This document shows positions 43,542 through 51,810 of a DNA stretch of 64,000 bases, one piece after another (the first letter of the stretch is position 1; each line of letters starts with the position of its first letter). The stretch lies in assembly GCF_008831545.1 (NCBI RefSeq), contig NZ_CP044523.1:2666001-2730000 (forward strand). Direction: 5' to 3'. The notes under the pieces were generated by a model. It was not told where the DNA came from. It worked only from the letters and a program-made list of their open reading frames with translations, and searched no databases. Source of the DNA: Halorussus halophilus. GTDB lineage: Archaea > Halobacteriota > Halobacteria > Halobacteriales > Haladaptataceae. Both the position numbers and the translations under genes were made by a program.

Positions 43542-43988
43542 TTAGAAGAATGGGATGATGTTCACGCAGTCCGTCAGCCCAACGCCCGTTGATTGAATCA
43601 GTAGCTGGATGACGACCGCGAACAGCGGTGTCGTCACAGTACTGAAAGCTGCGCGATTCCGCCAATTCTTGATTCCCTCGACGGCATCCGGATTCTTGGG
43701 AAGGGCAGCGGCATTATGCAGGATGTACGCGAGGATCGCCGAGGAGATCATCAAAATTCCCACGAATAGGGGTGCTGCGAAGTTGATGGTGTCCGCGAGT
43801 GGTGTGCCACAGATATCTGAGCCGACTTGCTGTTGGGCAGCGACTGGCGTCGAGGCGAAAGCGGTCCCCGAGAGGAGGAGTGCTCCTGTTGTGAGTATTG
43901 GTCGTCTCTTCGGTATGAACGAGCGCGGCGAGCGCAGGGTCAGTTGAGAACAGTCCAGATCAGGTCGAAAGGGGGGAACGTGTTTCAT
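43542..43988 (-). CDS. VirB2/TrbC-like pilin candidate
   Basis: 148 residues with a leader ending TTGALLLSGTAFASTPVAAQ and two membrane helices (INFAAPLFVGILMISSAILA; FSTVTTPLFAVVIQLLIQST). The short loop (HNAAALPKNPDAVEGIKNW) between them is hydrophilic. This two-helix shape and position first in the T4SS-like operon match VirB2/TrbC pilins, though size and helix spacing alone are weak evidence. The ATG at 43988 may be upstream of the true start, as the leader is long. Confidence 0.55.
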   Translation of the reverse strand: MKHVPPFRPDLDCSQLTLRSPRSFIPKRRPILTTGALLLSGTAFASTPVAAQQQVGSDICGTPLADTINFAAPLFVGILMISSAILAYILHNAAALPKNPDAVEGIKNWRNRAAFSTVTTPLFAVVIQLLIQSTGVGLTDCVNIIPFF

Positions 43989-44781
43989 AGACCTCTCGTC
44001 CTTCGCAGGCTCGAAGTCGTTTCGACAGCGGGATTTCCGCTGTCATAGGCCGAACCGACGGGGGACAATCATCAATGGAACCTACGATATTTAAATATGT
44101 ATTGCGTTTCGCAGGTATATTTTGGAATCTGAAATGATATCATTACTCACGGAACGAGATAGCTGAGAAAGCGGCTCGTCTAATTTGAGATACAATTCGA
44201 TTCTCTCCCTTACGCGGAGTCCGGGACGTTCTGGAGAATCCTCGCTGCGGTGCGATTGATACGTCCTAATCGGTCTTGGAGAACATGCGTTTCGTCCTCG
44301 CGCCATGCTGCAATGTAGAACGATGCATTCTCCGCATCGAGACCGAGTGCGCGACTGACGACGTACGCAACACTTTCAGCCTCGACTTCACGGGCGGACT
44401 GGGCGTCGTCTTCTTCGACGTGTAGGAGGGCGTGGGCGTACTCGTGGACGAGCGAATGAGCAACCATCGCCCGATTCGACTGGTCTTTCACTGCGACTCT
44501 CGGGTACTCACCGCCTCCACGATACTCACAGACACCATCCGCTGACCCATACTCCCACTCAGTAGGCGAGAGGAGTTCAGCCTGTACTTCGAGTCCATCT
44601 GCGGCGTCGAGGAGCGCGGGAACCAACTGAGGAGCATCCCCATACACGTCCGTATCGAGCTCGGGGAGTGGTTCGCCCTCGGTCTGGCTTACGTCGAAGA
44701 CTGGAACCGGCCTAAAGCCGACGACGCCCTTCGACCACTGCTCTGGGGGTATCCCGTCTGAATCACAGTCTGAGTGTTCAC

Positions 44782-46189
44782 ATGACTGCAAGGAGGAAGC
44801 CCACGGCTGAAGCCGTGAGAGGAATCTGACAAAGGATGGAGTAAACCATGAACGGTAGCAGGCTGACTCCTCCACACCGGCCGTGATCTTAATAAAACAA
44901 CGGTTCGTATGTGAAGTTATAGATGGAGGTCAAACGAACCATTCCGGTCAAACTCTCGGTTCCCGAGGACCGAAAGAACGACCTCCATCAGACTATCGAC
45001 CAGTTCAACCACTCCTGCAACTATACCGTAGAGAACGGTCGTAACGAAGACGGCTATCTCATCCTCAACAAGTCGAAGATACACGACCGGGTGTACCACG
45101 ACCTGCGAGACGAGACAGACCTCCCCGCGAACCTCTGTGTTCGGGCGTACTCGAAAGCCGTCGAAGCGATGAAGTCCACCGTTGCAGACTGGAAGAACGG
45201 CAACAGCCGACCACTCCCACGATTCAACGAACCATCAGCAGTCTACGACAAACGAACGTTGACCATCAAGGACCGCTCGGCCACCCTTTCGACCATCAAC
45301 GGACGTGTCGCCGTGGACTACGTTCTCGGGGACTACCAGAAATCCTACCTCGATGATGACGACTACGAGAAACGGATGGGAACGCTTCACTACCGCGAAG
45401 CAGAGGATGCGTTCTACCTTCACATCGTCATCCAGAAAGAGGTCGAAGAACGCGACGGTGATACGGTTCTCGGTGTGGACTTGAACCTCAAGAACGTCGC
45501 CGTGACAAGCACGGGGTCGTTCTACGATGGTGGCGAACTACTGTGGGGCCAAAACCACTACTTCCGTGTGCGTCGAAGCCTTCAGCACAAAGGCACTCGC
45601 TCCGCCAAGCAGGTACTCCGGCGACTGTCGGGGCGAGAAAACCGCTTCGTGCTGAATCGCCTGCACACCATTTCTCGACGCATCGTGGAGGAAGCCGACG
45701 CCCACGACTGTACGTACATCGCGGTCGAACGCTTGACGCACATCCGCGAGCGGATGGACAACGGGAACGACCAAGTGAAACGCCAGATGCACACTTGGGC
45801 GTTCCGCGAACTCCAAGAGATGCTCGCGTACAAAGCCGCCGAGTACGGTATTCATGTTGAGAAGATACCGCCTGCGTTTACCTCCCAGACCTGCTCTCGG
45901 TGCGAGCATCAGTCAAGCACGAACCGTAATTCGGATGGGTGGTTCGAGTGTAACAACTGTGGGTACTCGGTTGACGGCGACTACAACGCGGCGAAGAACA
46001 TCGGCAAGAAGTTGCTATCTTTACCATCGGGCAAACGCCCCGATGGGTTGGGCGACGGTCATCTCGCCCTCAAGTCCGGGACGTTGAACGGGAACGGCGA
46101 TTACACCGCCTACGACATCTCGTCGGCAGACCGGAAGTCCACGGACAAGCCCACGACTTCAGTCGTGGAGCGGTGACAGCGTGATTGAC
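44782..46189 (+). mobile_element. Lone-tnpB IS200/IS605-type element in ardC
   Basis: Defined by the restored ardC frame: 1408 bp, left flank ending GTGTTCAC and right end GTGATTGAC. Subterminal hairpins are visible at both ends (CCACGGCTGAAGCCGTG near 44809; CCACGACTTCAGTCGTGG near 46151), as in IS605 elements. No target duplication. It carries only tnpB. Confidence 0.85.
44923..46176 (+). CDS. tnpB: TnpB-like RNA-guided nuclease
   Basis: 417 residues from MEVKRTIPVKLSVPEDRK. RuvC-like residues are intact: GVDLNLKNVAVTS, YIAVERLTHIRE, DGDYNAAKNIGKK. The zinc ribbon is canonical (CSRCEHQSS, CNNCG). It lies within the ardC gene. The right-end hairpin (46151-46168) overlaps the 3' end of tnpB, which is where a guide RNA is expected. 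Its lineage matches the first TnpB (1392-2675) more closely than the second. Confidence 0.92.
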   Translation: MEVKRTIPVKLSVPEDRKNDLHQTIDQFNHSCNYTVENGRNEDGYLILNKSKIHDRVYHDLRDETDLPANLCVRAYSKAVEAMKSTVADWKNGNSRPLPRFNEPSAVYDKRTLTIKDRSATLSTINGRVAVDYVLGDYQKSYLDDDDYEKRMGTLHYREAEDAFYLHIVIQKEVEERDGDTVLGVDLNLKNVAVTSTGSFYDGGELLWGQNHYFRVRRSLQHKGTRSAKQVLRRLSGRENRFVLNRLHTISRRIVEEADAHDCTYIAVERLTHIRERMDNGNDQVKRQMHTWAFRELQEMLAYKAAEYGIHVEKIPPAFTSQTCSRCEHQSSTNRNSDGWFECNNCGYSVDGDYNAAKNIGKKLLSLPSGKRPDGLGDGHLALKSGTLNGNGDYTAYDISSADRKSTDKPTTSVVER

Positions 46190-46563
46190 TGCGCTCACAT
46201 TCGGGGCATTGGCGGGCGATGATAGGTGCCCAGATCCAGATCGCGGATTCACCTGCTCGAACGTGGCGGTCGAACTCCGTCTGCCACGTCCGATAGCCCG
46301 CGACCCTTGACGCTTCCGGGCACTGTGCGTGGATGAGCAGGGAGTTTCGAACGGAGTAGTCGTGGAATCGGCTTTGGAAGTCAAGCCATTGTTTGAATTG
46401 GTCGCTGGCCGTTGCGTCCTCGACGCTATCCTGGAGGTCGGCGAGCCACGTTTCGACCGTGTGTTGCATCTCGTCTGCGCGCGTCTCTGAATCCGCGAAC
46501 GAAACGGGATTCTCGCGCTCGTCTGTGTTGTCTTCGGCCATTGAGTATCAGGCACTCTGGGGA

Positions 46564-46592
46564 GCGCCTCGCCCCATAGGGCGCGAGAAAAA
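46564..46592 (-). promoter_or_regulatory. Leader hairpin a, upstream of ardC
   Basis: Minus strand: TTTTTCTC then GCGCC-CTATGGGGCGA-GGCGC. The T-run ends 47 bp upstream of the ardC start at 46541. It is one of a family with consensus T5-C-TGCSCC, N4, GGGGTGC, RGGSGCA; this copy has GGGGCGA in place of GGGGTGC. Confidence 0.6.
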
Positions 46593-46681
46593 CAAGGCGA
46601 CGAGGCGCTGGTGGAATCCTCCATCGGTGATATATCTCAGCAAGCGTGCTGAATAGCAAGCCCGTATGGTCGTTGCCTCTA

Positions 46682-46727
46682 TGATGGCGTTCCCACCAGC
46701 AACCTTATTTTGATGGCCCTCCCACCA
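46682..46727 (+). promoter_or_regulatory. Paired 17-bp direct repeats flanking a TATA-like box
   Basis: TGATGGC-GT-TCCCACCA (46682-46698) and TGATGGC-CC-TCCCACCA (46711-46727) differ at two central bases. Between them lies the T-rich CTTATTTT, and the TumE-like start is 11 bp past the second. This fits an autoregulatory operator for the antitoxin encoded downstream. Confidence 0.65.
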
Positions 46728-46737
46728 TCATGTGTAG

Positions 46738-47037
46738 ATGGCACGCGACGACGGGAATGACGTAACGGTAATCCAAAACCGGCGGTTCGACTTCGGCGAG
46801 GAAATCATCAAGATACGAATCCTGAAAGTCCCGAAGTCCGAGAAATTCCCGGATGGAGTGAAGTCCGTACTTCACTACGGGAAGAAGGGAGCAGACGACC
46901 CGTACATTCGCTACGACAACCACCACGGACCCCACGAACGCCACGAAGGCGAGTACGTCGAAGAAATCGAATTTCCCGGCTACGAAGCACTCCTCCAACG
47001 CTTCCGACGGGAGATTCCAGTCGATATCGAACGCTGA
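46738..47037 (+). CDS. tumE: TumE-like toxin (DUF6516 family)
   Basis: 99 residues with the family layout: an N-terminal strand, then KVPKSEKFPDGVKSVLHYG, and a His/Glu-rich HHGPHERHEGEYVEEIEF before a C-terminal helix. TumE proteins are paired with an HTH antitoxin and described as toxins of type II systems; the activity here is not shown by sequence. The gene starts 33 bp before the antitoxin gene and is likely cotranscribed from a promoter flanked by two 17-bp repeats. Confidence 0.75.
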   Translation: MARDDGNDVTVIQNRRFDFGEEIIKIRILKVPKSEKFPDGVKSVLHYGKKGADDPYIRYDNHHGPHERHEGEYVEEIEFPGYEALLQRFRREIPVDIER

Positions 47038-47070
47038 ACGCACCTGCAGACCACACCCACGAACCCTACC

Positions 47071-47481
47071 ATGACCGAAAATACGCTCACAATTCGCGTC
47101 GAACCGGCAAGCCAGTTCTTCGACGACGTCGAAGAAGACTTTCGTCGACTCGACGAAGGCGACATTGACGACATAGAACAGAAGAACACACTCTCGGTCC
47201 CGGACGAAGAAGCGCTCGCCCGGGTCCTGAGTGCGAAGAACGTCGAACTACTGCGGACAATCTCGACGCGCGAGCCCTCAAGTGTCCGAGAACTCGCGCG
47301 GTTCGTTGACCGCGATATCAAGAACGTCTCATCGGCGCTGAGCGAACTCGAAGCGTTGGGCGTCGTGGAGTTCGAGCAGGACGGACGAGCGAAGCGGCCC
47401 GTCGTCTGGTATGGTGAGATCGACGTGAAACTCACGCTCGATGGTGACGACGATACGGACCCAGTTGAGGCAGCGGGATAA
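47071..47481 (+). CDS. HVO_A0114-type wHTH antitoxin / regulator
   Basis: 136 residues. The N-terminal part (LTIRVEPASQFFDDVEEDFR) binds partner or strand; the winged helix is VRELARFVDRDIKNVSSALS, followed by ELEALGVVEFEQDGRAKRPV. This is the usual companion of TumE-like genes in haloarchaea. It should neutralise the toxin and repress the operon via the repeats at 46682-46727. Confidence 0.8.
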   Translation: MTENTLTIRVEPASQFFDDVEEDFRRLDEGDIDDIEQKNTLSVPDEEALARVLSAKNVELLRTISTREPSSVRELARFVDRDIKNVSSALSELEALGVVEFEQDGRAKRPVVWYGEIDVKLTLDGDDDTDPVEAAG

Positions 47482-47654
47482 TCGAGAGTATCCGCGTTCG
47501 AATTGGGCAAGTAGTTTGAGAACTTGGAAACTCAAGGCTGTACGTTTCTTACCATGAGAATTGGGGGAACCAGCTTGCAAAATTCGGACCGCGTACTGCG
47601 CAGGTTATCTTCTATCAGATTATTAGATATTCAACAGAACAATATTTTTGGGTC

Positions 47655-48206
47655 TCAGTCAATTGCGTATGCGTCGCCGAACTCTGAGAAGTGCTTAACC
47701 AGCGTATCCATGGTCCCCTTGAAATCCCCAGCCGAACTGACGTGCCGGTAGAAGACGGTGTTGGAGTCATACGGATTTTTCGAGGTTTCAATGTCCCAGT
47801 CACGATTCCGAGTCTGTTCTGCCACCTCTTCATCGATAGCCGGGTCAGCATACTTAACCTTATACCCAACCGTCCGCAGTGCGCCATCGACATCTCTACG
47901 ACCGTACTCTGTCGGCGGCATCCAGTAGAGGTGGACATTCAGTCTTTGAGTTTTATCCTGTTCCGGAGCCCGTGGTCCCTTCATCAGATGGTTGATTCGA
48001 TGAGTCGCTATCCCGCTAGAGGAACTTCGATTGGATTTCGTACTAGTATCAGTACGTGATTCGAATAGGTCGGGGTGTTCGTCCACCATCCGTTGATTGA
48101 ACTCATGCAATGCCGCTTCGACTTCATCCTCGAACTGGTTAATCAGTCGGAGTGCCTTCAGGTACCTGTCGTTCTCAAGTCCTTTTGTGAGGAATTCATC
48201 CGTCAT
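47655..48206 (-). CDS. Hypothetical partner of the nuclease-like gene
   Basis: 183 residues, no recognised family. It opens with a helical segment (KALRLINQFEDEVEAALHEF) and then a domain RLNVHLYWMPPTEYGRRDVD that suggests a structured beta-fold. Its start overlaps the stop of the upstream nuclease-like gene by 4 bp, so both are made from one mRNA in fixed order. Tight coupling argues that the two proteins act together. Confidence 0.6.
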   Translation of the reverse strand: MTDEFLTKGLENDRYLKALRLINQFEDEVEAALHEFNQRMVDEHPDLFESRTDTSTKSNRSSSSGIATHRINHLMKGPRAPEQDKTQRLNVHLYWMPPTEYGRRDVDGALRTVGYKVKYADPAIDEEVAEQTRNRDWDIETSKNPYDSNTVFYRHVSSAGDFKGTMDTLVKHFSEFGDAYAID

Positions 48207-49279
48207 GGGTCTACCCTCTCGCGGAGATACGTTAGTTGTTCCTCAAGCGTATCTGTAATTCTGATTGGCTGAATCGTATCTACAACGTTTGTGGGGGCCG
48301 CTAATCGCTTTACAACGGATTGTGGCTGGAAGTTCATAATTCGTTGCTCAGCAACCGCACAAAATAGGTACGCGTTGGCCGCCCAATGGTCATCATCGAC
48401 CAGTCCCTGACGCAGGACCGAACGAATTGCCGCGGTCACGTCACGCCAGTATAGCACGTCGATGGGTCCGGGATCGGCCCACTCGATCTGAAGCTGTTCC
48501 TCATGCTTGCAACTGAGTGCAGGCTCAACAATAGCATCAAGGCGCTTCTTTTGTCTCTTCGGCAAGAGAAGCGTGTGCGCCCATCGTTGGTCGTCGTAAT
48601 GTTGTTCTACGAGCTTCGCCGTGTCAGCTGTCTTCCGATAGTTCTCATCACCTAGCTTCACCTCAATCGAGACCCCACGCTTGGCATAGAATAATAAGAG
48701 ATCTGGTCGGCGGATCGACCCATCGGGTTTCGAAAGCTGGTCTTCCCGAATGACCTCGTTCGGAGCCTCATCCGCCGGAAGGTCAAATAATTCCGTTCCG
48801 AGGGCTTTGGTTGGGCGTAGTAACTGTGCCAGCCACCGCGACCACTCCACCTCGCCATTCGGCTGAAGCGGCCCCCGCTTGCCCCAATTTCGGCTCAAGT
48901 CCGCAGTTAGCGGATCTGTGTCGAAGGGAGCGTCAGAGCGTTCCCACTCTTCGTTGGACTCTGCAAGCAGGCCGGAAATCGTTGCTGCCGTCTCGTTGCC
49001 AGTCTCAATGTACGTGTGCCACCATGAGTCAAGTTCCTCCCAGCAGTCAGTAAGCCGTTCCATGACGAACACTTGGGCCGAGGCGAAGTCTTGTGCGATA
49101 GGAGACGAGTCAGTCTGTACCTGCCACCACGGATCAAATTCGCCCCAGCAATCATGCAGTCGCTCATTGTCCAGGACATGCGCTGAGTTGAGGTTTTGAT
49201 TAATCGACTCAGACCGTGTGTATGTTGACCACCATGAGTCCAAGCACGTCCAGTCGCTCGGCTCTACGTCGGTGTTCAT
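48203..49279 (-). CDS. PD-(D/E)XK-like nuclease protein with N-terminal Cys-Trp repeats
   Basis: 358 residues. The N-terminal ~90 residues contain three copies of a ~34-residue unit: LDSWWSTYTRSE, CWGEFDPWWQVQTDSS and CWEELDSWWHTYIETG, each followed by a helix ending NERLHD or MERLTD. The middle has the nuclease core RRPDLLLFYAKRGVSIEVKL (Asp, then Glu-x-Lys), followed by a region with LPKRQKKRLD. It is cotranscribed with the gene at 47655-48206. The repeats and nuclease core suggest a sensor-effector, perhaps in defence; no known system was recognised. Confidence 0.65.
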   Translation of the reverse strand: MNTDVEPSDWTCLDSWWSTYTRSESINQNLNSAHVLDNERLHDCWGEFDPWWQVQTDSSPIAQDFASAQVFVMERLTDCWEELDSWWHTYIETGNETAATISGLLAESNEEWERSDAPFDTDPLTADLSRNWGKRGPLQPNGEVEWSRWLAQLLRPTKALGTELFDLPADEAPNEVIREDQLSKPDGSIRRPDLLLFYAKRGVSIEVKLGDENYRKTADTAKLVEQHYDDQRWAHTLLLPKRQKKRLDAIVEPALSCKHEEQLQIEWADPGPIDVLYWRDVTAAIRSVLRQGLVDDDHWAANAYLFCAVAEQRIMNFQPQSVVKRLAAPTNVVDTIQPIRITDTLEEQLTYLRERVDP

Positions 49280-49399
49280 GTCTCAGTCAAGTCAGAGCGA
49301 CTATAAAATTGCTGTGCGGACTAGCGTCCTCTCGTTGGAACTTAGGCCATATTAGCGTTACAATGGGTTGTCTAAACCCCTGTCTTGGCAAGACGCATG

Positions 49400-49852
49400 C
49401 TATACTTCAGGTAGGTCGCGCCGTCCACTCCGATAGCACTCCCAGCAGGGAAAGTCACTACCCGCGACGCAGTTACAGTCGTCAGGCCGTTCACTGTCGT
49501 CTTGTGGGGATGCAGTCTGTACGCCGCCGTCAGTGGCTAGTCGATGCGTTGCAGCTTCGAGAATGGGTGTTCGAATCGCAACCGCAAGTCGGTGCTTGCA
49601 GGCTCCCTCGTACTTCGCGTCAGCGGGGCATCCACACTGTTTGGGAATTCCATTGTGGACGGTGACGAGGTATTCGTGCGCGCTTGGGTTTGCGTGACTC
49701 GTGTTTCTAACCTCGACACCGTCTGTAGTGACCGTGAATTCGAAGGCTTCGTATTGGGCGCGTTTGGCGGTCCTCGTCGTGAACTCCAGCACGGAGAGAA
49801 CGTGTTCGGTTGGGTCTGAACTACTGTCTCCGGATTGTTTCCGTATCGACAT
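49400..49852 (-). CDS. SWIM zinc-finger protein
   Basis: 150 residues with a SWIM finger (CGCPADAKYEGACKH, that is C-x-C-x-n-C-x-H) preceded by YLVTVHNGIPKQ. The finger probably binds DNA or a protein partner. A Cys-rich tail (CNCVAGSDFPCWECY) may hold another metal. Such small SWIM proteins are common on haloarchaeal plasmids beside TFB genes, as here. A leader hairpin lies 25 bp upstream of the start. Confidence 0.8.
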   Translation of the reverse strand: MSIRKQSGDSSSDPTEHVLSVLEFTTRTAKRAQYEAFEFTVTTDGVEVRNTSHANPSAHEYLVTVHNGIPKQCGCPADAKYEGACKHRLAVAIRTPILEAATHRLATDGGVQTASPQDDSERPDDCNCVAGSDFPCWECYRSGRRDLPEV

Positions 49853-49876
49853 GGTATCTGCGAGGCACGATACTGG

Positions 49877-49905
49877 GTGCCCCGCACCCCGAAGGGGCAG
49901 ATAAA
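49877..49905 (-). promoter_or_regulatory. Leader hairpin b, upstream of SWIM gene
   Basis: Minus strand: TTTTATC then TGCCCC-TTCGGGGTGC-GGGGCA. The T-run begins 53 bp upstream of the start at 49852. The six-base stem is perfect and GGGGTGC lies in the loop side. Confidence 0.7.
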
Positions 49906-50035
49906 ATCCCCCGGAAAAGCAGGGTTCAGTGGTTGCTGATGCTGTAGAAGGTGCTTTGAGTGGGACTCGAAGGGCGGCCGCAATCGCGGTAGTCCTAGAA
50001 CGCTTCCGGCCGTGGCAGTCCAGTAGCAGGGAGAC

Positions 50036-51250
50036 TCATTCGATTGCCCTGAGCATATTGTCCGCACCGACCACGTACACCGTTCCATCAACGACTGCTG
50101 GTGAGGAACCGATGACCGCGTCCATGTCGTATTGCCATTGGACCGTCCCCGAACGAATGTCGAGCGCGTAGAGTGTTTGCCCACTCCCGACATAGGCAAC
50201 TCCGCTTGCGATTGCCGGTGCCGTTCGGACTCGCTCAGCCTTGTCGGGTTGAAATCTCCACACTACAGTACCCGTTTTGGCATCCAGGCCAAGGATGGTT
50301 CCTGCATCGGTCCCGACAATCACCCGCTCGCGGGTGACTGCTGGCGGCGTCCGGACCGGTTCTGATAGCTTTCTTCGCCAGCGCTCGGAGCCATCATCGG
50401 TGGCCACTGCCTGGACGACGCCGTACTCAGGGATGCCGCCATCGCTCCGCTCTTTCCGTATCGCATCTTTGATATCCGCTGGCACGTCGAACGTTGCGTA
50501 CCGCCGGTACGGTTGCTGACCACAAACATAACACGTACCGTCAACTACGGCCGGCGTCTCTGGCTTCGGGAGAATATTGCGCTCCCACTCCACGCGACCC
50601 GTTGCCGCGTCGATTGCCTGCAGCCGAGAGGCTACTTGCTCTGCGTACGGGAAATCATCGTCACCACTCTCAACGGACTCTCCGACCGTCTTGACACCTC
50701 CGGCGTACAGAGTGCCGTCGGACATCGCAGGCGTTCCATAGATCTCCGCCTCCGGATTGTGAGTCCATAGCGCTTCTTCCGAGCGAGCGTCGAAGGCCCC
50801 CAGTGCGAAGTCGACGGCCGAATAGACTGCACCGTCGGCGATGAAAGGAGACTTGTCGCTATGAATAGGTGGTTGGACGTCATACTCCCGAACGCGCTCG
50901 CCGGTCTTCGCGTCGTATCCTCGGGTCACTGGAGGGTCGTCAAGGACCGAAACGTAGACGATACCGTCAGCGACACACACCGAGCCCCGCGTCTCACCGA
51001 AAGGATCATCGGAAGCGGTCTCCATTGTGATCTCACCGGTGTGCCGGTTGACGCCGAGGACGTTCGGCTTTGAGTCCGTTGGATACATCGTTGCCACGTA
51101 GACACTGTCCCCGACGACAGCAGGCGTCCCTGGAACGCTGTAACCGACATCACACTGCCATCGACAGGTTGGCGAGCCATCGGGACCACTCGTGGGCGCG
51201 TGGCCTGAGTTCCCGAGATCAAATCTGTCCTTGTGCCAGTCGATGGTCAT
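50036..51250 (-). CDS. PQQ-like beta-propeller protein
   Basis: 404 residues from MTIDWHKDRFDLGNSG. It consists of repeated units of the type A-x-DGxxYxxG and GxxxW-x-F (VGDSVYVATMYP; DGTLYAGGVKTV; LDAKTGTVVWRFQ; LDIRSGTVQWQYD), typical of PQQ/quinoprotein-like or BamB-like propellers. No signal peptide, so it is probably cytoplasmic. Cys-containing TCRWQCDVG and TCYVCGQQ may bind metal. Role on this element is unclear; propellers usually scaffold protein complexes. Confidence 0.8.
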   Translation of the reverse strand: MTIDWHKDRFDLGNSGHAPTSGPDGSPTCRWQCDVGYSVPGTPAVVGDSVYVATMYPTDSKPNVLGVNRHTGEITMETASDDPFGETRGSVCVADGIVYVSVLDDPPVTRGYDAKTGERVREYDVQPPIHSDKSPFIADGAVYSAVDFALGAFDARSEEALWTHNPEAEIYGTPAMSDGTLYAGGVKTVGESVESGDDDFPYAEQVASRLQAIDAATGRVEWERNILPKPETPAVVDGTCYVCGQQPYRRYATFDVPADIKDAIRKERSDGGIPEYGVVQAVATDDGSERWRRKLSEPVRTPPAVTRERVIVGTDAGTILGLDAKTGTVVWRFQPDKAERVRTAPAIASGVAYVGSGQTLYALDIRSGTVQWQYDMDAVIGSSPAVVDGTVYVVGADNMLRAIE

Positions 51251-51446
51251 GGTAGCTCGTAGAAAACACGCATCGCACTTATATTCGAATACGCCAGTCA
51301 CAGATCTAACTGACCGGGAGTGAACGTGCTACTTCTACGAGTCTGTGTACCCCGGTGGACGGTCAGTGAACTACTATCGTACTAGGCTCCGTGATATCGA
51401 ACTACTGTGGGTGGCCGCTCAGTCTCCGAGTCTGAGCGACTCTGAA

Positions 51447-51752
51447 TTATGAGTCAAAACGACACCGTTCAGCGACACGGTCTCCTTCGAGCGTCCGCTG
51501 GTCGTCGTCCGTATCTACGAACAGGGTTGCTTGGTCGGTGGTCGCTCGCTCATGGGTTGCTGGTCGGTCGTCGATACCGAACGTCTCGGCTTCCGGTTCG
51601 TCAAGTCGCGGTTCGCGGTCGTGGTGGTCAACACTCGCCCCGAAGTCTTCGAGTGAGGTTTCGACGCTCTCGTCGCTCGTTTCCAAGTCGCCTTCAGGAG
51701 TGAACGTCGCTTGCCGCACTACTGTAATCGATGGTCGGTCTTTCTCGGTCAT
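51447..51752 (-). CDS. Small acidic protein downstream of TFB
   Basis: 101 residues from MTEKDRPSITVVRQATFTPE, strongly acidic, ending in RVAERCRFDS. No recognised domain. It starts 59 bp after the TFB stop but has its own leader hairpin, so it is probably expressed separately or coregulated. Acidic composition and bias to GC codons argue that it is real; the longer frame upstream overlaps TFB and is not coding. Confidence 0.55.
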   Translation of the reverse strand: MTEKDRPSITVVRQATFTPEGDLETSDESVETSLEDFGASVDHHDREPRLDEPEAETFGIDDRPATHERATTDQATLFVDTDDDQRTLEGDRVAERCRFDS

Positions 51753-51774
51753 GAGTCGTAGTGCAGGGACTAGT

Positions 51775-51805
51775 TGCGCCCTGCACCCCGTGAGGGCGCA
51801 CAAAC
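51775..51805 (-). promoter_or_regulatory. Leader hairpin c
   Basis: Minus strand: TTTG then TGCGCCC-TCACGGGGTGCA-GGGCGCA, with a seven-base perfect stem. It lies 23-53 bp upstream of the small acidic gene at 51752, between it and TFB. Confidence 0.7.
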
Positions 51806-51810
51806 AGCTG

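Larger units (their letters stand above)
44210..46541 (-). pseudogene. ardC: ArdC-like antirestriction gene interrupted by a TnpB element
   Basis: The 5' part (46541-46190) encodes QFKQWLDFQSRFHDYSVRNS, SRVAGYRTWQTEF and WAPIIARQCPECERS. The 3' part (44781-44210) continues EHSDCDSDGIPPEQWSKGVV, FRPVPVFDVSQTEGEPLPEL and the metallopeptidase motif HEYAHALLH. Removing 44782-46189 gives one frame of 308 codons, so the insertion is exact. ArdC proteins protect incoming conjugative DNA from host restriction. Unless the element leaves, only fragments can be made. The longer reading of the 3' piece from ~44875 runs into element DNA. Confidence 0.9.
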
